A stretch of 64,000 bases of DNA from assembly GCF_020524085.2 (NCBI RefSeq), contig NZ_CP129016.1, forward strand, positions 3,528,001-3,592,000. The letters are read 5' to 3'. Below are positions 33,123 to 42,189 of this stretch, one piece after another. This DNA comes from Halobacillus litoralis. GTDB taxonomy: Bacteria > Bacillota > Bacilli > Bacillales > Halobacillaceae. Each line of letters starts with the position of its first letter. Position 1 is the stretch's first letter. The position numbers and the translations under genes were made by a program. The notes under the pieces were generated by a model. That model searched no databases. It was not told the DNA's origin and saw only the letters and a list, made by a program, of their open reading frames with translations.

Positions 33123-36100
33123 CTACTGCCATTTCTTAAATGCTTTCCAAAGCTTCATCCACTTCTGTTCAACAGGTTTCTCTGATTCCGAGCGTTGTTT
33201 CTGCCATTCGTTATAACTCGCAATTCCGATCAGAACGAGCCCGGCAATCAACAGGTAGACCCACCATGGAACATTGCCCCAGTAAGGGCGTGTCTGGTAG
33301 ATGATGTTGAAAATGAGGACGCCCATCCCGACAAGGAAGTACGATTTGATTCGGAGCTGCATGCCGGCAATCAATGAAACGAGTGATAAGCCTCCGATGA
33401 TCCAGGCATCCCAAATGGTGTGGCTCTGGATCGCATCAAGGACAAGATAGGCTGAAATCAAAAGCAAGACAGCGAACTGAACGTAGGACATCACATCAAC
33501 AGAAGCCGACCATATGTTTTTCCTTACAAATGCAAGGACAAGTAAAACCGGCAGGGTCTGAATCTCTGCCATGATTAAATCAGGGATGAATGCACTATAG
33601 GCGGCAGCGATCATCAAGTAAGCCCCATAGATACTGAGTGTCGCACCTGTACAAAAGACGTTCTGAAGGAATTTTTCGGTACATTTCTTTCCGCCAAGAT
33701 AAAACCACAAGCTGATAAGTACAACAGGGAGAATGCGTATCCAGACACTTTCATCCCACAAGGTGTACAAGTTCAAATAACCGATATACAAAAGCGCGGT
33801 CCACGTATAAGCATCAGCACGGAATCCGGGACCGAGCAGTCTTTTTTGCAAGATCTTTCCTGCTCCAAGAAGAGCGAGGATCCCTAAAACAAGGACAAGG
33901 ATCATATCCATATCGGTCCAGAACACACGCAGCTTTTCCCATAACCCGAAGGTCAAGATCAATGGAAGAAAGCGGACAAGCGGCCATGACCTCTTATGCA
34001 GGAAGAAAAGGTTGAGAACGGTGTAGGCAATGACCAGCAGCCATTCTCTCTCCGCCTCAAAACGAACGTCACTTATGATGACGAATAGACCTAAAATGGA
34101 GAATGGAATGATGTACCACTCTATCCGCTTTTTCCACTGTGAGGTGACGAAGAACCATAGAACCGCATAGAAAAAACTGCTGGCCAAAAAGGCGTATTCA
34201 TAAGGAAACTTATCCCAACCAAGTTCTTTCGGAAGCGTGACAATGAGAAGATACCCAGTCGTCAGGGAAGCATATAACATCGTTTTAATTCCAGATTCTC
34301 TTCCTGCTTTCAAAGCACTGAAGACGTACACCGCTACTGGAATCATCAACAGAACAGGGTGAACATTTTCCGTCCCCAACTGATCCAGAAGGATGAGAAG
34401 GACTACGAACGGCTGAACGATATGTCCCAGCATATAAAAATGCGGGCGCATTCCTCTTTTCGCCCCCCACTCTCCGATAGCAATCAAGATCACAGGAGCG
34501 AAGATCATATACATCAGTACGTTAGAAAATGAATCGATACGCAAGGGCTCGATCAATGATGTATAAAAAGCGAGTGACGTGACTGATACAAAACTCCAGT
34601 AGTACGTCTTTTTTGAATAGCGGACAAGCAGGTACATCATTCCGATGCCGGCAAGTAACAAGAGCGGCCGGACAACCACAGGGTCCACACCGTCATCTAC
34701 GAGCAGAAGAAGCATGGCAGCCACGTAGGTGCCCTGAGCGATATAAAAAGTCGATGTCTCAAAGTCGCCTTCTCCAGCCTTTTTCCATAGAAAGTGGAGA
34801 CCAAGGAGAAGTACAGCTGTAAAAGCCAAATGAAATGAAATCGAATACCCTTCACTGTAAGCAGGCACCCATTCGAGAAACTTTTGATAAAAGATAGCAG
34901 AAGCAGCCACTAAAGCTGATGGAAGCATCCAGACTGCCGTACGGTTCATATCGGCTTGTGCAGCACTCTTTTTCACAAAATAAGAAAGCAGGCTGACGAT
35001 AAGCAGCATGACTGTACTATACCCATATTGCATGTCGTAAAGGGCGAAGTATAAACACCCCGTCAATACAAATAAAGACGTGTAAAGGCTGCTATCCTTC
35101 ACTACCTGAAGCCACTTGATTTTCGTCCATAGGCCTCCATATAAAAACAGGAGCGCAGCGGTTACAAATAGGAAGAGGGACCAAGGACCCGTCTGGATCA
35201 AGTCCCACAACTGGGCCGCTGAAACAAAAAAGAACACAGGAGCTAAATACGTAAATATCAAATGGTTCGTGACATTTGATAAGACGAGATAATTGATCAT
35301 GATAACAACATAGGCGAGAAGCAGAAGCCATGAGCTGGTTTGCTCCGTGATCAAGATGCTTTCATAAGTAATATAGATGAAAGCCAAAAACGAGACGACG
35401 CCACTCGTATAACGGAATACCTTTTCAATGAAGGTGTGGTTTCTAAACGCGTAAGCAAACCCAATATAAAGCAGGCCGACAAGCGCATATACAAGGGAAT
35501 CGACAGCATACAACGGCGTATTCTCAACGAGTTGGTAAACGGCATACACGAGCATCACTGAAAAGACAAACTGATATTCTTTCGTTTTATAAACAAAAAC
35601 CATCGCCATATAGACACTGGCTGTCAGGAGCAGGTTAAAACTGTAAAACACTTCGTTTTCAAAGAAAAACAGCATCAATAAAGTAGAAATGACTAGATTC
35701 AACTGGGCGAACAAAGGCACCTCATTCATGAATAACTGGAACTGATCTCTGTTCTTCAAACGGATATAACCGGCAAGCAATCCAGCATTGTACAACATCA
35801 ATCCCAGGTAGAAAGCATCAAGAGATAACGGAAGTGCGCCAAGAAAGAACCCTACGGAAAGCGATAGAAACAAGAGTGCAATCCATACATATAGCCGGGA
35901 GCGATGGACGAAGGCATGCCTCACATATAAAGGAAGCGGAACCGCCGTCCCCATCAAACCGAGCAAGTGCCTCCCCTCACCTTTCAGAGATAGGTAAGGG
36001 CCAAACAGCTCAAAGTAACCAATCGCGACAAGCACAATGGGAATAAGTAAGCTTCCGAGTGTCAAGAAGGCGAAAGCTGTCTGTTTGATTTTCAAGAATC

Positions 36101-36527
36101 TGCCGGTGCCATAGCTCAAAGCGAAGAAAAACAGCGAAACAAATGAAATCGAAACGACTTTCGTGCCCGCTCCCATCTGATCCCACTGACTCGTCGCAAC
36201 GATCAAGCCTGTGATCAACAGGATGGAAACACCTAAAATCAGCGTCCATGTGATGTTACGTTCGCGGATTTGCTCTGGTGTGCGTTCTTTTTTCTTTTTC
36301 ACAGGTTTAGGAGTCGGTGCTGGTGTCGGCTTCTGAGGAGGTTCTGGCTGTGCTTCTTGCTGATAGACTTCATGTTTTCTATCTATAGATTCATAGTCTG
36401 CCATATACGCCCCTTGCGCCTGTAACAGCCTTTTGTACTCATGATTGGTTATGTATCCATTTTCCTTCAAGTGATTCAATTGTTCCCGGAATACCCTCTG
36501 TTTCTCTTCCTTTGATAAGGCGGACAT
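33123..36527 (-). CDS. Very large polytopic membrane protein (DUF2157/SCO7613-like)
   Basis: The 1134-residue protein starts with a cytoplasmic domain (about 70 residues, with HLKENGYITNHEYKRLLQ), a Pro-rich basic linker (PPQKPTPAPTPKPVKKKKER) and then more than thirty hydrophobic helices to the end, closing with a short basic tail (MKLWKAFKKWQ). Such proteins occur in Bacillales and Actinobacteria and have no assigned function. The short polar loops give no catalytic motif. It starts just upstream of an intergenic region with a hairpin terminator. Confidence 0.75.
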   Translation of the reverse strand: MSALSKEEKQRVFREQLNHLKENGYITNHEYKRLLQAQGAYMADYESIDRKHEVYQQEAQPEPPQKPTPAPTPKPVKKKKERTPEQIRERNITWTLILGVSILLITGLIVATSQWDQMGAGTKVVSISFVSLFFFALSYGTGRFLKIKQTAFAFLTLGSLLIPIVLVAIGYFELFGPYLSLKGEGRHLLGLMGTAVPLPLYVRHAFVHRSRLYVWIALLFLSLSVGFFLGALPLSLDAFYLGLMLYNAGLLAGYIRLKNRDQFQLFMNEVPLFAQLNLVISTLLMLFFFENEVFYSFNLLLTASVYMAMVFVYKTKEYQFVFSVMLVYAVYQLVENTPLYAVDSLVYALVGLLYIGFAYAFRNHTFIEKVFRYTSGVVSFLAFIYITYESILITEQTSSWLLLLAYVVIMINYLVLSNVTNHLIFTYLAPVFFFVSAAQLWDLIQTGPWSLFLFVTAALLFLYGGLWTKIKWLQVVKDSSLYTSLFVLTGCLYFALYDMQYGYSTVMLLIVSLLSYFVKKSAAQADMNRTAVWMLPSALVAASAIFYQKFLEWVPAYSEGYSISFHLAFTAVLLLGLHFLWKKAGEGDFETSTFYIAQGTYVAAMLLLLVDDGVDPVVVRPLLLLAGIGMMYLLVRYSKKTYYWSFVSVTSLAFYTSLIEPLRIDSFSNVLMYMIFAPVILIAIGEWGAKRGMRPHFYMLGHIVQPFVVLLILLDQLGTENVHPVLLMIPVAVYVFSALKAGRESGIKTMLYASLTTGYLLIVTLPKELGWDKFPYEYAFLASSFFYAVLWFFVTSQWKKRIEWYIIPFSILGLFVIISDVRFEAEREWLLVIAYTVLNLFFLHKRSWPLVRFLPLILTFGLWEKLRVFWTDMDMILVLVLGILALLGAGKILQKRLLGPGFRADAYTWTALLYIGYLNLYTLWDESVWIRILPVVLISLWFYLGGKKCTEKFLQNVFCTGATLSIYGAYLMIAAAYSAFIPDLIMAEIQTLPVLLVLAFVRKNIWSASVDVMSYVQFAVLLLISAYLVLDAIQSHTIWDAWIIGGLSLVSLIAGMQLRIKSYFLVGMGVLIFNIIYQTRPYWGNVPWWVYLLIAGLVLIGIASYNEWQKQRSESEKPVEQKWMKLWKAFKKWQ

Positions 36528-36631
36528 ATCTTTCCCTCCCCCGATTGTATTTACAGTGTAGTTTTACACCTCAACTTATGTATTTTCAACATTTTTCCAT
36601 AAGTTCCCTAACCTTCCTCCTACAAAGCTTA

Positions 36632-36665
36632 TCAAAAAAGAAGGTTGCTCACTTCAGGAGCAACC
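36632..36665 (-). terminator. Terminator in the 36.55-36.86 kb gap, with coding remnants
   Basis: GGTTGCTC (36643-36650) pairs with GAGCAACC (36658-36665); on the reverse strand TTCTTTTTT follows. Reverse-strand frames between 36666 and 36840 read short protein-like pieces (for example VAMVLDGKWTPKYLVEIR before a stop at about 36672), which suggests a decayed gene that this terminator once served. Confidence 0.5.
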
Positions 36666-36863
36666 ACTACCGTATTTCAACCAAATACTTAGGAGTCCAT
36701 TTCCCATCTAAAACCATGGCTACTTAGTTTGCAGCTTCAGGGACTTCATACGTCGATGCTGAAATGCCGCAATCTCCACTTTTTCTACTTCCCCATTGAC
36801 CCCTACTTACATTTTTTGTAATTACATAGTAACACATTTGAAATATTATCCTAGTCTTCCAGT

Positions 36864-37752
36864 CTATTTGCTTATGATTTTTTCCAAGGTTCGATCAAGA
36901 TCCGGATATTGAAAAGTGAATCCCTCTTCCTCTAATCTTTGCGGGATCACCCACCTGCTCTTCAATACAAGCTCGGTTTCCGTTCGAATGAGGGCCGAAC
37001 CAATTTCAAGCATCCACTTCGGTGCAGGCAGTCCGAAAGACCGGTCTGACTTTTCCCGGAGAAGGCGCATCAGTTCTTCATTGGTGACAGGGTTCGGCGC
37101 TGAGCAGTTGAAAACTCCTTCGAGCTCTTGATTCTCTTTCAAAAACAGGCAGATCCTGAACAGGTCTTCCACATGGATCCAGCTGAACATCTGCTTTCCA
37201 GAACCTTGAGGACCACCGAGCCCAAATCTCACCAAGTTTTTATAGGGGGTCATCACACCGCCTTCTTCGCCTAAAACGATGGCTGTCCGGAGAGCGGCTT
37301 TTCGCGTATCAGGTGTGCGGAAAGCGAAGAAGTTTTTTTCCCAATTCGTAGCCACATCCACGGAAAAACCCATCCCGGTTTCACCTTGTTCTTCTGTCAT
37401 CGGGCGATCTTCCGCGTGACGATAGATGGTGGCCGTACTGGAGTTCAGCCAAACTTCCGGTGGATGATCGCATTTCTGAACCGCTTCTCCAAGGATATTC
37501 GTAGTTACGACTCTTGATATCATGATCTCATTCTTGTTCTTAGCGTTATAACGGCAGTTGACAGATTTTCCTGCAAGATTGATAAGGATGTCCGCTCCAT
37601 CCATCGCCTCTATGATAAGCTTTTGATCCTCCCAATGAATGTACCCTTCCCTTCTGGAGATGACTTTCACCTCATACCCCAGGTCCTTGAATCTTTTTTT
37701 GAAAATACTCTCCTATAAAGCCGGTTCCTCCAGCCAGGACAACTTTTTTCAT
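36864..37752 (-). pseudogene. TIGR01777 family epimerase (SDR, YfhF-like), frameshifted
   Basis: From ATG 37752 (GGGAG 9 bases upstream) the protein begins MKKVVLAGGTGFIGEYF, the Rossmann GGTGFIG motif, then loses frame at an A7 run (T7 at 37694-37700). The next frame continues VKVISRREGYIHW, ADILINLAGKSVNCRYN and to the end at 36864. Removing one A gives about 295 residues, the normal size for the family of NAD-dependent epimerase-like proteins. The substrate of the family is unknown. Confidence 0.75.
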
Positions 37753-37816
37753 AACGAAAGACTCCCTTCTTAACGTATATTTCCTCTTCTATCCATTCTA
37801 AGGAGTCCCTGGATAT

Positions 37817-38191
37817 TTGTACAATTTTCCAATGCAAGTGATGACGTTCGCCGTTATTTGGTTCGGTGATGCGCAAACACTCTCAGGTGATGCCCTTATC
37901 CGAAATCCGATTGGCAGCATGTTCTGTGGCTGGTTCTTCTCTGTAACGCCACTATATTTTGAAATCACCACACTCAAACTCTGGCAGCAAACCCTCTTAC
38001 ATTTCCTCACGGTCTCGCTGCTCTATTTCATCATCAGCTTCGGCATTGGATGGATTCCTTTTCAACTAACATCTGCTCTCTTATCCATCCTTTCATTCTT
38101 GCTCATTTATTTGATCATATGGATCGGTTTCTACCTCTATTTCAGGTCCGAATCTAAGAAATTGAATGAGGAATTGAATCATATCCAATAA
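37817..38191 (+). CDS. DUF3021 family membrane protein, apparently N-terminally short
   Basis: The frame from a TTG at 37817 (AAGGAG 11 bases before) or ATG 37832 has three hydrophobic helices, with WQQTLLHFLTVSLLYFIISF and GWIPF matching the middle of DUF3021, which usually has about 40 more residues and an extra N-terminal helix. DUF3021 genes normally follow a LytTR regulator gene; none is here. It may be a truncated copy. Confidence 0.55.
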   Translation: MYNFPMQVMTFAVIWFGDAQTLSGDALIRNPIGSMFCGWFFSVTPLYFEITTLKLWQQTLLHFLTVSLLYFIISFGIGWIPFQLTSALLSILSFLLIYLIIWIGFYLYFRSESKKLNEELNHIQ

Positions 38192-38230
38192 AAAAAGTCG
38201 ACAACCTTTAATAGGTTGTCGACTTTTTTT
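38189..38230. terminator. Bidirectional terminator
   Basis: AAAAAAGTCGACAACC (38191-38206) pairs perfectly with GGTTGTCGACTTTTTT (38214-38229), serving convergent genes on both sides. Confidence 0.9.
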
Positions 38231-38238
38231 ATCCTCCA

Positions 38239-38892
38239 TTAGGAAGAAGTCGCGAGTAGGTCCCCATCTTCTTCATAGTGGTCAAGAACCTCATCTACAT
38301 AATAAATGTCTCCATAACAGGCATCATACTGTTCAGCTTCTTCACGGATACAGCTGTATTTCCCTGTATGTTTTAATTCTTCATATTTCTTGGAGGAAAA
38401 TTCAATGGCTAATTCCTGCGTATATTCTCCCCCATGGTCCATGACAAAATCAATGAACCCTGCACCAAAATTGTACGATTGAAGCGCTAGTTTCACATCC
38501 CCATCAGAACGTTCCAATGTCTTTGCGAAATAAGCAACCCCTTGCTCGATGGACTTTTCAGGTTTGTCAATACAGCCAACTTCCCCGCAATGAGATTCTG
38601 ACGCCTGCATCGGATCGTCCCCACGTCCACCTGACTCCTGCATCATCAAAGCGAGCAATATATCCTTGTATTCACTAATCCCTTCCTGCTCCGCGTGAGT
38701 TGCAATTTCATCTTCATACTGCAGCACCTGCTGAGGGAGATCCGGTTCTTTTTCTTCAACAGGTGACCAGCTGCTCATAATTCCATCCCCAAGCTGACTT
38801 TTCATGGTTAAGAAAACGAGTCCGAGTAGAAAGACGGGGAGAAGGAAGGCTCTCCATGACCGGCCTCTATTTCTACTATTCTTTTTATTCAC
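38239..38892 (-). CDS. Lysozyme-like (goose-type/SLT fold) exported protein
   Basis: The 217-residue protein has an N-terminal membrane anchor (AFLLPVFLLGLVFLTM) and a transglycosylase-like domain: LLALMMQESGGRGDDPMQAS with the catalytic Glu (MMQESGG), then FAKTLERSDGDVKLALQSYN FG-type text and two CxxC-like cysteines. This is the Lysozyme_like domain of Bacillus tail or conjugation hydrolases. It would cut peptidoglycan glycan strands outside the membrane. Confidence 0.82.
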   Translation of the reverse strand: MNKKNSRNRGRSWRAFLLPVFLLGLVFLTMKSQLGDGIMSSWSPVEEKEPDLPQQVLQYEDEIATHAEQEGISEYKDILLALMMQESGGRGDDPMQASESHCGEVGCIDKPEKSIEQGVAYFAKTLERSDGDVKLALQSYNFGAGFIDFVMDHGGEYTQELAIEFSSKKYEELKHTGKYSCIREEAEQYDACYGDIYYVDEVLDHYEEDGDLLATSS

Positions 38893-39030
38893 CCTTCTCC
38901 CCCTCTCTTCGACGCTATTCTATTTCTATCTTACCATTTCCCGTATGAAATCACTGTAAATAAGCATCCAATAGAGCCGATTAACAACATCGCCTTTTTC
39001 CTCATACCAAGTCTTTCTTTTTGGAGCAAT

Positions 39031-39058
39031 AAAAAAACCGCCACAAAAGGTGACGGCT
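39031..39058 (-). terminator. Terminator of the siderophore operon
   Basis: On the reverse strand GCCGTCACC pairs imperfectly with GTGGCGG and T7 follows. It overlaps the decarboxylase stop. Confidence 0.7.
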
Positions 39059-40235
39059 ATTTCTTTTCTTCCAAATAGATGAATTCCGGCTTGGGATGGC
39101 TTAAAAATTCATGATGTGAAATCGTCCACGCATAGGCACCAGCATAATCAAAAATCACAACATCTCCCGCTCTCAATTCTTCTACATATCCACTTTTCAC
39201 AAGAACATCATTCGGTGTACATAACTCTCCGGCAATGGTCACTTCCGCATCCTTCATTCCCGGCCTTTCATAGGGAGCGTCCCAGTCCTCGATGGGATAA
39301 ACACGGAAAGGGTGACTCATTTTCCAAGCAGCGGGGAGCCGGAGGTGATGGGAGCCTCCCCGGATGAGGGCGAAATGATGATCATGGTTGGCTTTTACAT
39401 CGATGACCTCAGCCACATACGATCCGGCAGCCGCCGTCATGTACCTTCCAAGTTCAAGAACTAAAGTCAGCCCGTCCATTTGTGATTCTAATTTTTCAAG
39501 ACCTGAAGTGAATAAGTCCCAATCGAACGCCTCTTCCGGATTCCAATAATTGATGCCGATGCCTCCTCCGACATCGACCGTGTGGATGTCCAATTCAAAG
39601 CGGTTCCGCCAACTTTTCGCTTTTTCCAAACACATGGATACAAATTGCACATGAGCTTCAGCATTCAGGTTATTGGACATGGCGTGAAAGTGAAAACCTT
39701 CTACACTTACATGATCCATCTGTAGCGCCTTTTGGATAATCTGCGGCACTTCCCGTTCATCAACACCGAATTGAGTCGGGACGCCGGACATCATATGATG
39801 ACTTTCCGGGACATCACGACTCAAATTGACGCGGATCAGGATGGGAGTGACCGTTTCTCTTCTGTTGGATAACCATTCGATACGGTTTAGATCATGGAAG
39901 CTCTCAACGTTAATGGCTTCTACTCCTGCCTCAATCGCTTCCTCTATTTCCGCCTGTTTTTTGGCGGGCGCACCAAAAAGCACTGGTTTCTCATGAGGCA
40001 CTTTATACAGCTCCCCGGCCGACGCGACTTCAAATCCATCCACTATTGAGGCGAGAGTTCCTAGAATACGTGGATCAGGATTCGCTTTCACCGCATAAAA
40101 AAGCCGGCAAAAAGCCGGGAGACCGCTTTTTAACGTGTCCACTTGCTTTCGTAACCGACCTAAATCATAAACATAGGCACAAATGGGACCACCATGTACT
40201 CGTTTTTTATTTTCGATATACTGATCAATTCTCAT
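39057..40235 (-). CDS. PLP-dependent decarboxylase, SbnH/LysA-like (siderophore)
   Basis: The 392-residue enzyme is a fold-type III PLP decarboxylase: FYAVKANPDPRIL (Schiff-base Lys, near residue 48), HTVDVGGGIGI (glycine-rich phosphate loop, near 215) and GELCTPNDVL (active-site Cys, near 334). Lysine and diaminopimelate decarboxylases share these motifs. Position as the third gene after two NIS synthetases points to SbnH-like decarboxylation of a citryl-amino acid intermediate. It starts 21 bases after the preceding gene. Confidence 0.85.
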   Translation of the reverse strand: MRIDQYIENKKRVHGGPICAYVYDLGRLRKQVDTLKSGLPAFCRLFYAVKANPDPRILGTLASIVDGFEVASAGELYKVPHEKPVLFGAPAKKQAEIEEAIEAGVEAINVESFHDLNRIEWLSNRRETVTPILIRVNLSRDVPESHHMMSGVPTQFGVDEREVPQIIQKALQMDHVSVEGFHFHAMSNNLNAEAHVQFVSMCLEKAKSWRNRFELDIHTVDVGGGIGINYWNPEEAFDWDLFTSGLEKLESQMDGLTLVLELGRYMTAAAGSYVAEVIDVKANHDHHFALIRGGSHHLRLPAAWKMSHPFRVYPIEDWDAPYERPGMKDAEVTIAGELCTPNDVLVKSGYVEELRAGDVVIFDYAGAYAWTISHHEFLSHPKPEFIYLEEKK

Positions 40236-40256
40236 AACTACATCCTCACACTTTCT

Positions 40257-42189
40257 TCAAGCTAAAGGGTTCGGCACTTCGGTGTACGCATCCCCTTTAC
40301 TATTGCTCAGCCTCATTTGAGTCAATGACTTATGCATGACCGTCGGCTGGAATAAGAACGTTCGATCTTCCGCCACTTGTACCGCCAAATCATCCACCAG
40401 TGACAAACGATCCAGTTCTTCCTTTACCACTGTTTTTACTTCCATCCAAAATGTCTCTTCCGGTAATCCGGAATAACGCACCAGCTGACGGATGATTTCT
40501 CCCAAATGATTTTGAAAAACGGTGTAATACAGCTTGTTATGCATCGAAGAACGATCATTCGTCACACTGACCGAATCAGCAGCAAACTTTGGAGAGATTC
40601 CCTGTTTGCGAAGGCGTTCCGGATAAACCCTTGCTCCGCCCCAGTCCCGGAAAAAGAAGCGGGTTAAACGGCCATTTTTAAATACAGGAACACTGTTCTG
40701 CAGATGTCCTTCCAACGCCACTCCATACTTGACCATCATCGTCATATATCCTGGAAGCACTTTTTGTACGTAATAACAGAAAAACTCTTTGGCCGCCTGG
40801 TTCCGATTAAGGTGATGTTTCGTCTGAAATTCCTGGACAAGCTCATATAAGATTGTCAAACCACTGATCGGGGACAGGGCGTATAAGCTCATTCCAGCAA
40901 CCGCCACTTCCCCTTCTTCCAGGAGGGGGTTGGAGAGATTCGCGAATCAACATCGTCAAATTACGACTCTTCAACCGCTCCTCAGATCGGAAAGCAGCCC
41001 CGCCCCATTCATTTAAAGGGACAAAGGAATGTAACTGTGGCTCTTTCTCTTTGATTTCCTGTATCATTTTTGAAAAAACGGTAGCATTCATCGCTGTTTG
41101 AGTAGAAATCGAACGGACGGTCGACGTCATCTGGCTGTTTACAGCAAGCTTTAACACAGGTGCGTCTTTCCTCTTAGGAGCCACCGTCCGGAACGAAGAA
41201 GTCGCCTCTACATTCATAGGTCGTGAAGATAAAAGAATCACTTCTTCATCTTCGATTTCCTTTTGATAAATCTCCGGTATCGCATGGTCATACTGCCAAG
41301 GGTGGACAGGCAAAATCGTGTACAGACTCTTCTCGTATCCCATGTCCTTTAATTCCTTATGCCCAGCCTCAACGCTTTCCGGAAAACTGGATTCAAATGT
41401 TGCTCCTGTACTCAATATCAATGACTTCTTCACGGCCGCCATACGGATCGGAAATGTCTGATGAAATTCCGGGGAGTATCGGAACGTGTCTTCATAGGTT
41501 AGTCCGATTTTCGTCTTGGCACCAGGATGAAGATGGTGACCGTCAACGACCAGTTGTTCGAAAAATAAATGGGTGTCCTCCCCTTGTTTCAACACATAAT
41601 CGATGGATGTTTTCGCATCAAGGTTCGCAGCTTCTGTAAGCACCCTTTGCTTCCATTCCTCATGAAAAGTTAGAGCGAGCGCAAGGTTTGCCGTTCCATT
41701 ATTCAACTCCTGGACAAAGGAGTCACGATTTGGATAGTCTTCTTTTTTAAACAAAAGAAACACGAGCTCTGAAGCGGAAGATACTGGACGAACTTGCTGC
41801 CCATCAATCAGCACAGGCACATCCACCTCGACAAAACGGAAAGCCGATGTATTTAAAATCGGAAATAATATTTTGTTCCTCTGTGTTTGGACCAGTAAAT
41901 ACGTCCGTTCTTCCTCTAATGATACGTATCCACTTTCACTCATCATTCTACGAAAATAAGAAGATGTACCATCCATTATGGTCGAACCGGAATAAACATC
42001 ATCAATGTTCTCCCGAATAATAGAATTCGCAAGCTTCAATAAGATCCCTTTTCTTGCTTCAGCCCGGCATTTCCAAAAACGGGCGGCATTAGCAGGATGA
42101 GCGTTTTTTAAGAATTGAAATACCTTGTCTTCTTCTCTACGCAAGCCTGGATTCCGCGAATCTATACGCTCAGTTAAGGGCAGGATCAT
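40257..42189 (-). pseudogene. IucA/IucC-family NIS siderophore synthetase, frameshifted
   Basis: The ATG at 42189 with GAGGTGG upstream overlaps the previous gene by 20 bases. The N-terminal frame carries HPGAKTKIGLTYED (citrate/ATP site), VHPWQYDHAIPE, SFRTVAPKRK and VNSQMTSTVRSIS, then breaks at a C5 run (G5 at 40925-40929). The next frame continues VAVAGMSLYALSPISG, LEGHLQNSVPVF, FRDWGGARVY and QNHLGEIIRQLV to 40257. One base less restores about 643 residues, as in the family. It condenses a citrate carboxylate with an amine. If the shift is real the pathway is probably dead. Confidence 0.75.
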
